DNA of 64,000 nucleotides from Patagioenas fasciata (taxonomy: Eukaryota; Chordata; Aves; Columbiformes; Columbidae): contig NC_092520.1 in NCBI RefSeq assembly GCF_037038585.1, positions 146,815,104 to 146,879,103 on the forward strand, given 5' to 3'. Numbering within the stretch: the stretch's first letter is position 1; each line of letters begins with the position of its first letter. Below, one piece after another: positions 36,301-49,463 of this stretch. The position numbers and the translations under genes are program-made. The notes under the pieces are model-generated. The model was not told the origin of the DNA. It saw nothing but the letters and a program-made list of their open reading frames with translations, and did no database searches.

Positions 36301-39300
36301 GTGATCCACTTCCTGCCCATGGTTCTACAGCACTGGAAGCAGTAGTACAGTTACACACACCTGTAATAGTTTTGCTTCCAGTATTACATCCAAGATCCCA
36401 GTACTTTGTAAGGGAAGCCTGGTGATAATTTCAGATGAGTCCCCACTTGCATACACCTTTTTCTGAGGATATCTCAATGGATTTAGAGATGTCAAAGCCA
36501 TATGGAAGCTAACAATGTTCAGAAAGTACAGAGTTGTTTTGACTTTTAGTTACTCCCCTTTCAGGTTGCAATTACTTTAGGACCAAATTATGCTTTTAGC
36601 ATATATGCAAAGGGAAGAACTCTTAACCCCAGAAGGGCCTTTTCCATGTCAGGTACAGGCCAGGCAAACATCTGCATAAAATCATTTACAAGAGGTTGAC
36701 TACCTCTTTTGGAATGAGGTTGGTTTCAATGAGATCCCTGAAGGTCTCATCCTACCTGAATTTCTTTGCATACAGTTAGGAGTGTCTCCCCACTCATTTT
36801 CTTGTTTGTTTGGTTGGTTTGTTTTTTAATTTACAGTTATTTTCTAGTGCAGCCTGACAGATAGCAAGAACAGGGGATGCTCTTGGCCACCAGGGCCTCA
36901 ACCATATACCAGTTTCTAAGCAGAATTCCAAGATGCAGTGACTGAAACACAAGGTATAGCCTACACTAGGGTTGTGCAAACAGGAAAATCAGTCAGTTTA
37001 AAACCAAGCAACAGCATTCTGCTCTCACTGTCAGATTCACTTGTGCTCCTCCATTTGCACTTAGAAAAGTCAGGGGTTTGTGTAGTGACTTTTAGTATGG
37101 TTGCATATACATGAGCTCAGGTGGAAGAATAATTAGATGAGAACATATTTCTGCAGAAATAATTGTGCTCAATGAATAGATACTGATTACTGTTTAAGGT
37201 AAGAAAGCAGCAATAGGGGGAGTGTGTAAAGCTTTTCAGATACTCCAAGAAATTGCCTGAGGGCAAGATGCCATATAGCATCAAAGCAAGGCACACTTCT
37301 CAGTCCTAAGTGTGCACTGAGCAATGTCTACCCTTGTCAGCTAAACACTTTAAGGGACTGTTCCCAGGCAATTAATCACAATTAGCTATCCTGTCAAAGG
37401 CTTCTGGTCACACTTGTAAATCTGTACCACAGAGCTCTCTCCCAAATACTTCCTAGGCACAATCTGGGAATCAGCAGAGGCCAGGAACTCAGCCCATTAG
37501 GCAGTCTGCCTCCAACCACCTTGTTCTGGAGGGAGAGTCTAGCAGTATGAACCCAGGCTGTTGCATGCCAGTTGGCCTCAGTACCAGAGAATGGTCCTGG
37601 GCACATTTCATTTTCTAATACAGATGTAGTCAATATCAAGCTTCCTTATTAAGAACAGAACCTACATAATTTTTCACTAGAAAGAAGCACTGCAAATTCC
37701 ATTTTGAAATGCACAGTGTTTCCAGGACTTCCGGAAGGATTTCTCTCATGCTTCAAAATTCTATGCTCCTCAGTCTCTGCTCCGCTATCAGTACGCATCA
37801 CTGAGATCCTTTTTACATACCCTGGTATTTTTCCAGAACCTGCTTAAGATGGTTTCAATCCAGAATGGCAAGAACTCTTTCTCTCCAGATTGAAATACCT
37901 TGGCTACAGAATTTTTGCCTACAGAGAAGTTTGGGGCATCTCTAAATAGTCAACATACTGGCATCAGAGCCACTAAAGTTAGTATCTTAACCCAAAAAAA
38001 TGGGTCATTTAGAGATACTCTGTGAGAAAAGTAGTTTATGGGAATCTGACCAAAATTTTGCTATTTACTGGGACTTAGTCCATCAGGCCTGCAGGAAGGT
38101 GCCAGTAGATCCACACTTCAGCATACTCTCTTAAAGACAGATATGTCTATCCTTTCTTTCGAAGCACTGAGCAGACTTTTAAAACATGATCCTGAGAGAT
38201 ACTGAGATATTGTGTAGGTATTTTGCCCAGTAGCTGAAACAACACTGGGAGCCACCATGCCTTTCCTAGGCAAGTGTCCTGATATCTCAGGTACAGACTC
38301 CTGGTCTTCCCTTTGCTTCTTATTTGGCTCCTTCAAAGCACAGTGGCTGAGCTTTATCTAGAGGGCTTTATCCTTCCCAGGGCAATCTTTGTCACCCTCC
38401 AGACAGATCGTTTCTTCACATCAGTTCTCTTGCATGGCCAGAATTTCTCGGCACATTAAAGATTATATTTCCTAATTGAAACATTCCTAGAGTTAATTGC
38501 ACAATACTAAAATAATAACAACAACAGCATGTATTTTCACATTAACCTTTCTTGTCTTTAAGTAAGTCTCTTATGGAGTACTGCCTTGAAAATTATAGTG
38601 TTTTCTGAACTAAGGAACTCATAAAATCTGCTCTGCAAATTCACATTAAAGCCTTCCCTCAATTACACCCCCTCAGATTTTCAAATCAGTTTAAACAAGA
38701 CAGAAAAAAATTATAAGGCTACACTGCTTAAATAATTCAAATAATTTTCATCTGTCAGCACCCCCACACACACCTCCAATCACATGCATTTCTACTTAGA
38801 ATTTAAGAGGGACTAGATAGAGGAAGAGGAGGTGAAAGAAGTTTTACCTTTGTAGAACTTACTTGAAAGAATTAAGTACGGTTGAATGTAGCTAATCCCT
38901 ACTAACTCTGGAGGGAGCGAAGAAAACCCTAGCATGGATTTCTGAGATTTTTTACAAAGTGCTAGGACATCATGATTGAAGTGCAACCATGCAAAAGAAG
39001 GAATTTTAATGTTACCAATCTCTGATCCCTATACATACTGCAGAGCCTTAGATAGCTGTGCTACCGACCTAGTATATTCAAATTGCACCACTTCCTCCAG
39101 TATCTTCATACAAACTGAAACCCTGAATATGAGAATTTATCATGCAACTGATTTCTCATGAGAAGAGCTACAAGGTTTCATTGTACTCCTCACCTACAGG
39201 AAACAGACCACACAGAAACCACCACTGCCTAGTCCGGGTTGGAGATGTGATCTGACAGAAGAGACTGTGTATTTCAAGAATATTTATCTCCAAACTGACT

Positions 39301-42300
39301 TTGTAAGAAAACTGGAGAAGGGCAGAATTACTGCTGTGCTGAGAGGGGAAGTATTACGGATTTCCATCCAAGGTGGCTTCTCTGAAACTGAAGAGAGGCA
39401 GCTCTAGAATGCCCAGCACTATTCACATCTACTACATGCAGCAGCAGGACAGCTCTGCCACTTACTGCTTTGCAGAAATGACTGCTACCACTGTGGCGTA
39501 TATTGTGTGATAAAAGCAAAGGGAGAAAGTGAACAAGGTATTAATCCAAAGGGCAAGAGCCAGGGTTATCCAAGAATAAAATAACTAGAGTTGGAAGAGA
39601 AGGCAAAAATGCAAATCACTCCTATTTTCAGAAACAATTCTTCATCTTGGATCTGCATCTTCTCAGATAACATCAGTGAAGACTGGGGAACCCTGAGTCT
39701 AAGTCATTACTCATGTGAGAAGGACTGCAATGGGTGACATAAACTATAGAGAAAAAAACCAACATGGAATGCTAGGAAAAAAAAAAATTATCTTCAGCTA
39801 CTTAAAAGCTGCTTCCCACAAGATCGCAAATGATAGTCTCCACAGCACACCGAAACACAGAAATGAGATATACATTTCTTTTTTTGTCTTCTGCATGTCA
39901 GAAAACTGTTAAAACCTGCACTGATTTATTTGGAAACATCCTTTTGGTGACAGTGAACATGAGTGAATTACTAATACAGAATTTACAGATTAATTTTGGT
40001 AAATTCTAAATTCTATCTGGAAAATTATTAATGCTGCAGTAATCATATAGCCTATGTATGCTGGGAAGCCCATGCTCTAATGGAAGCACTCTGTTGCCAG
40101 CTAAGTTATGGATTTGACTACTAGATCAGGTATTTCTGGAAATCAGGTAAATTCACTGAAAATTCAAAGTAATATCATTCCATTGGTAAGGGTAACCTCA
40201 TTTTCACATCACAGCAAGTCAAATAAGGAGAAATACACTGAAAACAAAGGATGTTGCATCTCTTTCAGAACAATGGAAACAAGATTGCAGACAGAGCCAC
40301 TGGATTTAACAGCACTGTTTTGGATTCATCCAGACATCAACAAGAAAAAATTCAGGTATCTGTCACTAGCACAAAGTTCTTAAAGAAAGCCCCAAAGCTG
40401 GCAATGCAAAGCTAGTCGTAAGTTGGACTACCTGTTCATTGTCCACCAAAGTGGGATTTTAGGGTGCAGAATGGCAAACTCTTAGCTGAGTCAGATCCAT
40501 CACATTGGCAAAACTACGTAATTACTTTGCAGAGGGCAGCTGAGCTGTAAATTCAATGGAAAGTGGCACAAAGCCTCATACAAGCACAGAATCAAGTCCC
40601 ACGCATTTAGAGCAGTGGGGAACAAAACAAAATTAGTGCTGATACTGTGGTGAGAATCTGGAGCTGTAGCTACTGTGTTCCATCCTTAGGTGATTTCAAC
40701 ACAGCAATGCTAACTATACAAATATGCTTACTTGCAGTACTTACAAAGAGAAAAAATGGGTTTTATGGCATTAGTTGGTATTACTGATAAAAGAAAAAAC
40801 ATGCTTCCATGTAAACAAGCTGTCTTCAAGGCACTGGTTCACAATAGCTGTGGGTCTGTCTCTGGTTCTGTCTTTTTCAGCCCTGGCAAAAATACACTAC
40901 AGATACCTGGAAACCAAAAAATACCAAATAAGGACATTACATTAATAGATTACAGAAGTGAGAAATCACTGCAATATATACGTTAATTGCGTATGAATGC
41001 TGTTCTTTAAACAAGTTGATATTTATCTTTGCAGCTTCTAATTCCAAGTAATTATTTAGTCATATTGCTATGAGCTTTACTTTTTTCTTATTCCAATTAA
41101 CATAAAGTTTTTTAATTAGTACGATCTTAATGATACCATACCCACATTTTTCACCATGTTTCATCATACAAATATGGAGGTTGTTCTGGTCAATGGACTC
41201 ACAGGTTGTTACCGGAGAATTTCTGCGCTTATTCATACTATGAGTTGACATGCTGACATCAGACAGCACGACCCAGGTTCACTGAAGAGTATCAGCACCC
41301 TTAGGTCCCAAATTAAGGCAAGAGCAACAGAAATTTAATGAGCTGACAAGGAGAACTGGGAAGCAATTAATGCATACAGCAAGAAAGTGAAAAAAAAACA
41401 AAAAAAACAAAAAAAAAACACCAAACCCACAACTTACAAAGGCTACAAATACACTAAATGCCATGTTCTAAAAATATTTTGTGGTGCTGAATATTATGTA
41501 AGCCTTAGCAAAACGATTTTGGATCAACAATTTTGACTGGGTTTAGGCTAACTTTTTGTAAATAATTTTTGATTTCATTTTTTAAATTTTTGTGACTTAA
41601 GAAGTTAGCTTACAGAGGGAGGTTACCTAAAACTACACCAAAGGCAGGCAGATGATGTTAAAGCTTTATCTCACACATCCATTGCTGCCCCACTGTCCTG
41701 AACAGGATCAACCTCACTGTTAGTGAGGTCTCTCCAGCACACTGACTACTGTACCGTACCGATCCCATCAATGGCCAAGTAGCCAGGCCAAAGTCTTGAT
41801 TAGGTCTCTAAAGCCCTGTTTTTATTATTCCCTTAGCATGGCAGCAATCTGCCTGCAGACCCTTGTCAAATTTCACTACTGATCATGACATCTTGTCAAA
41901 TGACCTGAACAAGTCTCAGCCAGGTAGGTACATTCCTCACTATGGCTAAGTGGCGTTGTTGCATCTTGCTAAATGATCTCCCTGTTTTAGCTCAGGACTA
42001 GCTCCAATGATACTTTTCAGAAGCATAAGGCTTTTTGTGTACACGTATATCTTCTGTGAGACTCAAAGTGTACTGATACTTGCTTTGCAACCTAATTAGA
42101 GGTAAATGGCAGTGCGTGAAGAAGGGTAGATACTTCAGAGCACTGCTCAGTGTACTGTGAATGAAGAGGCCCTATCACCACTATCACAATAGTGGTGTTT
42201 GTAGCATAAGAGGCCAGGGAACAGCCAGCAGAAGTGCCGTTTTCTTCTTACAGAGCCCAAATAAAAACACATAGAAGAGGGATTTGTTTGTGCTGCTCAA

Positions 42301-45300
42301 AGCAGCATTAACTGTCCCTCTGCGTTCAGTGACCCCACCAGATGGGTCACAATACACAGATGCTGGCACACAGCCCTTGCCTGCAGAGCCACCAAGAGCC
42401 ATGCAAGAGATCAAAAAGAAGTCCACAGGTCCACAGGGTGAATCTCTGTCCTTCCTTCCCTTCCTCCATAAAATCACATTTTAAAAATCCAAGTCCAGCC
42501 AAACCCACTCATTTCTGTGCCTTTGCTAGTCCCCTCCCCTTTAAAAGGCTCAGTCTTCCCTTCCACAGCCTTTACAATGTTTGTGTATAGAAGATTGTAC
42601 TATTGTTCATAAAGTGCTAGGAGATGAATGGTGCTATATAACTGCTAGTTACTGTTTTATCATTTTTTAGAATGATGGAAAAGTAAAATGGGAACATAGA
42701 CTCCCCTTGGGGCCAGGCTAAGCAAATTAAAGTTACGTTACTGATGATCCAAAAGAATATGCACTTCAGCATCCCCAAAATGGAAGAATGGAAGGGTAAT
42801 GCATTTCAGTACATACTGTCTCATACAAAGTGACAAGCCATTAATAACTATTGCATATAGGCATGTGTGGCATGAGAAATCTTCTATGATGTAGTTCCTA
42901 GTCACAAGAGTTTGTTGTTTGTTTTGAGTTTTTTTTACATCTGCAATAATTTGCTATTAATTAAGCTCTGATATCTTGTGGCTTTTGGTATTCCAAAGAG
43001 ATTTCATTCAGCTTGCTTTTCATTCCAGGTCAGCTAACATAAAATCAATAATGATTTGGACAGATTTCATTCTTGTAATGAGCCTGGAATTGGCATACAC
43101 GGCCTAAACTCTCTCCCTGATTCGCGTTTAAAGGAGCTTTCTGAGTGATTTGGTTCTCTCATATTCCTTTGCAGCAGAAATTTGCATTGGCATGTGACAA
43201 GGCTTCTGCACTGTTTCTATCCCAGGCATAGATACATGGTGCCTACTGAACTCAATGAAGCTTCTCAACACTGAAATCGGTTACACCAAAAGCAGGCTCT
43301 CACTGCTGAAAAGTGCAACTATACACTCATCCAAGCCAAAGTTGCAATTCTTCATGCAGACAATCCTGGTATTAAAGTTTGCAACTGGTCATGTCAAGAG
43401 GACTGCTCTGATGAGCAGGAACCAGCTCTCTTTCTGTAGTAAGAATCTGGTGTTCTGATTGCAGTGTCCTGCAGCACCACTGGTTTTCAGGCTCACAAAC
43501 TGTGCCATGTACCTAAAAATCCACACCAAAGTGCAATGGGAACTGATGGCTGTAAGGTTTCAGCAGGGTAGGTAGTTCATCTTTAAGTAACAATCACAAA
43601 GATCTAGATTGCAAAGGTCTTGTACATGTAGGATACCTGCTGAATGATGCTTCACTTAAACATGTGCTTAAAGCTGAGCCCATGGTAAGCGCTTTGCTGA
43701 ATTTTCATCTAACCCTGTTTCTGGTCACATTACTGTCTGGCAGTAACCTGCCTCATTAGAAAGCAAATCCTTTACTGCTCTATAAGCCAATAGAAATCAC
43801 ACATCCTTGTAAGGAAGGTGTCAAAGTTGAGTTTGCCTAATCTGTGCTTGACAAGCTTGTTAAAAAGCCAAGCCAAACAATATTTTCAACTATATTTTCA
43901 GAATAATTGGTTTTCTTTTTATTGGCAAGTTCTGTTGTTCTATTATGGAAAAACGCAGCATGTTCAAAGTGAAGGTCAAGGAATTATTTGACAAACTTGC
44001 ATACAGCCCTGTGCAGCAATCAGGGAACTTAGCTCTCACAGAGCTTGAGCTCAATGACGACAAATCCTACTCTCAGCTATAGCAGGACACACATGCTAGA
44101 ATTTAGAGCTGATTTGCAGACTGGCTCCAGTGGGAAGTTAAAGACCCCTAGCACTTTGCAAGACCAAATCTTGTGGTATCTCTGCAAACAGACAGTGAGG
44201 TTCAACAAGCAGTTGTGATAATCAAACAGTTTACTGCCACTGAAGAGCACTGCCACTCTTCCCTGTCTCCTCACTTCCCCACACCACCAACCTTACCCAC
44301 CCCTTCCTCACAGTGGCTCTGGCACCCAATTGCTCTCCAACACACAAACTGACAGAGGAGTATCTACTTTGTTGCTGTTGTTGCTGTGTTGGGATTTTCT
44401 GCCAGATTAGTGAGTTCAAGTAGCTCCTGGAAGACAAGGCAGCACTGGCACATGTACTTGCACAAGGACAGAACCATTTCAGTTTATGCAACAAAAGGGC
44501 ACACAATGGGAGGAAGAAAACTGAGAAGGAAGGACGAAGACAAGTGCTTCTCTTTCCATCAGCAACAGGCTTCTAAGATCAGCTAAGCCCACTCCCCATA
44601 GCCCTGATCTGCTTTCACCTGCATCAGTTTTACACCAGTGTTACTCCACTAATTGCAACAATTACCGTTATGTAATTCAGACGATTATCATCCAGAAGTC
44701 CTGGCCATAAGCCGGGTTTCACTGCTAAACAAGGGACTGTATATACACATTGCGCACCGCCCCCCCCACCCTGAAGCTGACAGTCTAATTCAGCACAGTG
44801 TGCAAATGGAAGAGCAAACTATGGAAGATAAAAGCCGTCGGGAAGGTGAGGGTGGTAGTTAGAGGAAGACAGAACCAAAATTTGATCCTGAAAGACTCAC
44901 TGAATTGTTTTGGTACTTATTCAGGGAAGTCGGATGGATGCAATCACTGAAAGTAAATCAAACTACTTGCCTTAGTAAAAAGCTTCACTCTAAGTCCACC
45001 AAGGATCTAGATGGATCTCAGCATGTGCAACAGACAATTACACCACTTCTTTCTTTCATTTTAGATTCAGCCTCACCAAAGGGATAATTCTGCACTTCAC
45101 TTTGATGCAAAAACTCTCACTAAAGCAAACAGATCTGCCCGAGTCTGGAGTGCTGCTGGACTGGGCACTTTGTCTTGTTGCAGACAGTTTCTCAGCATAT
45201 TACAGCATAATTCCCCATCTAAACAAACAAGAAAACCAATCAATAAATCAACATTTAAAATTAATGTGAAAGATCCTGTTCTCTATTATCAGATTCAATT

Positions 45301-47111
45301 TCCTTCCTCCTCACCCCTGGGTTTTATGCTGAGCTTTGTGACAGTTCTTTATAGCTAACATGAAAAATACTACTTGCTTGGCACTTACCATGCCTGTTCC
45401 ACTGGATAGGAAGGAAAAATATAATGCATTTGGCCATTACCTTTAAAGAGCATGGTAATAGACAAGCAATTTGTGTCTGAATGAATGTCAAAACACTGTT
45501 TTATAAAGCTGATTTAAATTTATCACATTGTATATATCTGAGATACTTGCATAAATTATAATCCTGATTTAATATTTACTTAGTTGCATAAGAAAATTTG
45601 TTAGAAACAAACCTTGAGTGTTGACAATCAAGACTTCTTTCTCTGCTACTCTTGCTGTGTCACTGTATGTGGTAAAGGCATGAAACATCCTTCAGCAATA
45701 AAACAGAAGTTTGAGGGAAAAACAGAGATGTTCTTTGCAAGAAAAACAGTAATACAGCTCTTTGATTTAAAGACGCAACTTTGTGTCAGTCTTCCACTAG
45801 TAAGCTGTACAGTGCTGTGTTATCAGGATGAAGAGAACGTGCCACTTGTCTTTCAGCATCTTAACTGTAAAATCCACAGCACTGAAATGGTTTTGTTTGG
45901 AAATAAAGGAAAACAAGGATGTTTTTTGATCAAAGGTGATGCTTTCCATCTGAGTCCAAGACATAAGCCACGCAATGGTTATTTAAGTAGCACGGCATGC
46001 CATGCTGGACACTAAGTGCCATCCATCTCCCATCTATGATAATTAAAACCAGTGAACTGTGTACACAAATGGTATGGATACATAAAGGTGACTGATATAC
46101 ATGTCAAAGTAATCTGGAGTGTGCAATGAAAGTAATTTTGTAGATATTGCACTCATATTCTATTTTGTTGTTAATCTGTCCATTCCCTAATGCTTTCGAT
46201 CTGTTGTGCACTTGGATCGAACAAGTAACAGCTGACAATATAGTTTTCTTTTGGTCTCAAAACTATAATGAAGGTATAAAACTGTAAAACTATCAAAAAA
46301 AGAAAAAGAAATAAGCTGCACATACATTTTTTGAGTGGGGACAGCAAGCATAGGACTGAATCATTTAGAAATTCTGAAACAGTAAGGTAATTAATAAAAT
46401 TATTTATAAAGAAGTATATCTACAATATTTAATAATTTAAGGCTCACAAGAAACTAACATATCGATGACAATAAAAGTTTTCTGCTACAGGGTTAAAAGC
46501 ACCAAATTCACTTCACGTACTAGATAATGACATCTGTACTGATCACAAGTGGAAAACTCTGAAAGTGCTGATCTGCTAATGTTCCTAGTGCTTTAATGAT
46601 GTTGTATTTCCCAGGAATAAGAAATTCCCTTTCGACCATAAATACAGTTATACAGATATAAAATATGTTGGAATAATTTCAGTTCGAAACTACAGTACAA
46701 AAAACTTCAACCTCCCTCCCTCCCAATCCATTCATTCTCCACACACACATCCCCCAACTCTTTAATACTAAACTTGGAGCAACTGGATTGGTTACAAATG
46801 ACTAATTTAAAATGAACAACCATTTGCTAAAATAAGTTTCTACAAATTACATTTTGCACTGTCATAATTTACCAGCTCCTGCATCATGGAGCGTAGCTTA
46901 TTCTTAGTCTATTTTAAAAATAGGTGACCCTTTGTGTCATGGAAAAAGAACATAAAAACATGTATTCCTGGAGGACTGCTCAGGACAGTGATCAATTTAT
47001 AAAATATAGCCTAATTTAAAAAACTAACTGGTACCAAAAAGAACAGTTACAGTAGCAAGTTTCTGACACCAGCAAATCCTTCTGCATCTCTGAACTCTAA
47101 CTCTCTTCTCC
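33359..47111. other. Non-coding stretch of about 13.7 kb, downstream of KCNA5
   Basis: No protein-coding exon or transposon was recognised. The part nearest KCNA5 must contain its 3' untranslated region. No canonical AATAAA was seen on the minus strand within the first kilobase after the stop, but variant ATTAAA hexamers lie at 46761-46766 and 46428-46433. The true mRNA end cannot be decided from sequence alone. A 29/30-base tandem duplication sits at 33782-33840 and A-rich tracts lie at 34590 and 41390. Confidence 0.5.
33782..33840. repeat. Two-copy tandem duplication (about 30 bp unit)
   Basis: The unit beginning atgtcctgcact and ending at 33810 is followed at once by a second copy with a few substitutions and one inserted C. 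It is a local duplication with no evident function. Confidence 0.8.
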
Positions 47112-49040
47112 TTACAGGTCTGTTTCCCTATTGGTGTCCAGACAGAGAGCATAGAGGGATTTTCTGAGATCTACGTTACTTTTAGCTTTGATATTGGTTT
47201 TCTCTAAGGAACTGGTGCCATTGTTGAACCCCTCACTGTTTTCCAAGTGCACAACAGATTTGTTCAAAGAGTTTCTACTTAATCTTCTCTTTGTATCTCC
47301 CCCTGCTGTGCTGCCCTGAGCACTACTGTGTTCATCTTTGAGGACAGGTTGCTCTTCATGATCAGTCTCTCGGTGGTAGAAGTAGTTGAAGTTGGATACA
47401 ATGACAGGGACAGGCAGGGCAATGGTGAGCACACCTGCGATGGCACATAAGGAACCCACAATCTTGCCCCCCACAGTGACAGGTCGCATATCCCCATAGC
47501 CCACAGTGGTCATGGTTACCACTGCCCACCAGAAAGCATCCGGGATGCTGGAGAAATGAGACTCAGGGTCATCGGCCTCAGCAAAGTAGACAGCACTGGA
47601 GAAGAGGATCACCCCAATAAAGAGGAAGAAGATGAGGAGGCCCAGCTCTCTCATACTGGCTTTCAAAGTCTGTCCCAAGATCTGTAGCCCCTTGGAGTGC
47701 CTCGAAAGCTTGAAGATCCTGAAGACTCTGACCAGGCGGATGACTCTGAGGATGGCCAGGGACATGGCTTGCTGCTGGCCCCCACCCCCATTGCTACCAC
47801 CAGCTCCAGGCTGCTGCTGCTCATGGGCCAACTCAGTGCCCAGGGTGATGAAGTAGGGGATGATGGCCACGATGTCGATGATGTTCATGATGTTGCGAGA
47901 GAACTCAGGCTTGCTGGGGCAGGCAAAGAAGCGGACAAGGAGCTCAAAGGTGAACCAGATCACACAGGTAGTCTCAATGATGAAGAAGGGGTCAGTGAGG
48001 CTACTGGGTGGCTGCATGGCTGGGGAGTCCCCGGTTGTGCCATTCAAACCTCCACTTTGTGGAGGAAGAGGCACAGGTATCTCCCTCTCATCCCTGAATT
48101 CTGGTAGGGTCTCCAAGCAGAAGGTGATAATGGAGATAAGGATGACCAGCACAGAGACGATGGCAATGGCCCGGGCCGAGCTGGAGCTCTCAGGGTACTC
48201 AAAGATGAGCCAGACCTGGCGCTGAAACTCGTTGTGAGGCAGGGGCTTCTCCTCCTCTTTGATGAAGCCCTCGTCCTCCCGGAAGCGTTCCATGGCCTCC
48301 TCACCCAGCTGGTAGAAGCGGATCTCATCGGTGAAGACATCAATGGAGACATTGACAGGCCGGCGGAGCTTGCCCCCTGACTGGTAGAAGTAAAGGATCC
48401 CATCGAAGCTGGGCCGGTTGCGGTCGAAGAAGTACTCATTGCGGAGCGGGTCGAAGTACCGCATGCGCTTATCCGGGTCACCCAGCAGAGTGTCGGGGAA
48501 CTGGTTGAGGGTGCCCAGCTGGGTCTCGAAGCGCAGCCCCGAGATGTTGATCAGCACCCGCTGGTGGTGCATGGCGCCCCGGTTGGCCGCTGCCGCCGCC
48601 GTCGCCTCCTCCTCCTCCTCGCTGGCCGCCGCCATGGCCATGCCCCGCCGGTGTCCCCCTTCCTCCGGGGGTCCCATCTCCACCCCCGCACCGGGGCGCG
48701 GAGCGCGCGGCGGCGGTTGGGGCGGCAGGGGGGCTCCGTGCGCTGCCGCCCCGCCGCTGGGGCTGCCCGCGCTGCCGCTGCGGCGCCTCCCGCCGCCTCT
48801 CTGGGGGACCGGCGGGGGCCGCTCCCGCTCCTCGTCCGCCGGCAGCGGCGGCGGTGGCGGGGTGCCCTCCTTGCCGTCGCTCAGCCGCGGCGCGGCGGCG
48901 GCGGAGCCGGCGATGTGGAGCAAGTCGCCCCGCCACCGGGCCCGAGCGCTGTCGCCGCCGCTGCTGCCGGCCGCGGCATCCTCGCTGCCCGCGATGGCCG
49001 TGGCGCCGCCGTTCTCCAAAGTCACCAGCGCGATCTCCAT
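47112..49040 (-). CDS. Voltage-gated potassium channel Kv1.5 (KCNA5), complete single exon
   Basis: Pore-forming alpha subunit of a Shaker-type delayed-rectifier K+ channel in the plasma membrane; four subunits make a channel. The 642-residue product starts [12 protein letters not shown], as Kv1.5 does, and ends in the PDZ ligand ETDL. In order: a low-complexity N-terminus (1-157) with proline runs (PPPPPLP near 61, PPPVP near 75) of SH3-ligand type and an EEEEE run; T1 tetramerisation domain about 158-256; S1 about 288-309; an S1-S2 loop with an N-glycosylation site at N333; S2 about 350-372; S3 about 383-403; S4 about 429-447 with Arg/Lys at every third position; S5 about 463-485; selectivity filter TTVGYGD at 511-517; S6 about 525-553 with the PVP hinge at 543-545. 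A PKA-type RRLS lies at 585-588. The N-terminus is about 40 residues longer than I recall for human Kv1.5 (613 residues in total). The start is chosen for the family-typical first residues and the good CCCATGG context. Confidence 0.97.
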   Translation of the reverse strand: MEIALVTLENGGATAIAGSEDAAAGSSGGDSARARWRGDLLHIAGSAAAAPRLSDGKEGTPPPPPLPADEERERPPPVPQRGGGRRRSGSAGSPSGGAAAHGAPLPPQPPPRAPRPGAGVEMGPPEEGGHRRGMAMAAASEEEEEATAAAAANRGAMHHQRVLINISGLRFETQLGTLNQFPDTLLGDPDKRMRYFDPLRNEYFFDRNRPSFDGILYFYQSGGKLRRPVNVSIDVFTDEIRFYQLGEEAMERFREDEGFIKEEEKPLPHNEFQRQVWLIFEYPESSSSARAIAIVSVLVILISIITFCLETLPEFRDEREIPVPLPPQSGGLNGTTGDSPAMQPPSSLTDPFFIIETTCVIWFTFELLVRFFACPSKPEFSRNIMNIIDIVAIIPYFITLGTELAHEQQQPGAGGSNGGGGQQQAMSLAILRVIRLVRVFRIFKLSRHSKGLQILGQTLKASMRELGLLIFFLFIGVILFSSAVYFAEADDPESHFSSIPDAFWWAVVTMTTVGYGDMRPVTVGGKIVGSLCAIAGVLTIALPVPVIVSNFNYFYHRETDHEEQPVLKDEHSSAQGSTAGGDTKRRLSRNSLNKSVVHLENSEGFNNGTSSLEKTNIKAKSNVDLRKSLYALCLDTNRETDL

Positions 49041-49229
49041 GGGCAGCGGCGGCAGGAGGCAGGCGCGTATGAGGCGGCGGGCATGCTGCGCTCGACTCCC
49101 CGCCGCCGCCGGTCACCTCCGGGCGGCCGCCCTGCCCTGCCCTGCCCGCCTCCGCCTCACTGCGCGGTGGCGCGGGGCCGAGCGCAGCCCGGGGGAGCCT
49201 CCTGGGGACCCGGATATGAACGAGCGATC

Positions 49230-49239
49230 ATTATATTAT
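49230..49239 (-). promoter_or_regulatory. TATA-like AT-rich element upstream of KCNA5
   Basis: Within the GC-rich promoter a short island reads ATAATATAAT on the minus strand, about 10 bases downstream of the CRE and about 190 bases upstream of the KCNA5 start codon. If it positions transcription, the start would fall near 49200. This is inference from spacing only. Confidence 0.35.
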
Positions 49240-49246
49240 GGTCACT

Positions 49247-49254
49247 TGACGTCA
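49247..49254 (-). promoter_or_regulatory. Palindromic CRE (TGACGTCA) in KCNA5 promoter
   Basis: A perfect 8-base cyclic-AMP response element, the CREB/ATF binding site, lies about 207 bases upstream of the KCNA5 start codon. From memory of the literature, the rat Kv1.5 promoter is regulated by cAMP through a CRE. The site here therefore fits a conserved control element, although its use in this species is inferred. Confidence 0.7.
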
Positions 49255-49327
49255 AAAAGGATTCCTTCTCCTCCGCGCCCCCATGCAGGCAATGGCAGCC
49301 TCCCCCGGGCACCGGGATCCCGCATCC

Positions 49328-49361
49328 TCCCCCGCCCCGCCCCGCCGCGCCCCGCCCCGCG
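49328..49361. promoter_or_regulatory. Cluster of GC boxes (Sp/KLF sites)
   Basis: Four CCCCGCCCC-type GC boxes in tandem, some overlapping, lie about 75 bases upstream of the CRE with respect to KCNA5. Such clusters bind Sp1/KLF factors and are common in CpG-island promoters. Confidence 0.6.
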
Positions 49362-49446
49362 TGGGGTGCTCCGCATCGGGGCAGGGACACGCTCGGTGCA
49401 GCGGACCTCAGCCCTCGGGAGCGCGACGGCTCCCGGCGGTACCCAC

Positions 49447-49463
49447 AGGTGCCCACAGGTGCC
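49447..49463. promoter_or_regulatory. Tandem E-boxes (CAGGTG twice)
   Basis: Two CAGGTG E-boxes lie 10 bases apart in the duplicated unit cccacaggtg. Another, inverted copy (CACCTG) lies near 49566. They are candidate bHLH or ZEB/SNAI sites in the upstream part of the KCNA5 promoter. Occupancy is unknown. Confidence 0.4.

Noticed and set aside
45614-46015. 133-codon plus-strand frame downstream of KCNA5
   Set aside because: No domain or splice context. It may overlap the KCNA5 3' region on the opposite strand.
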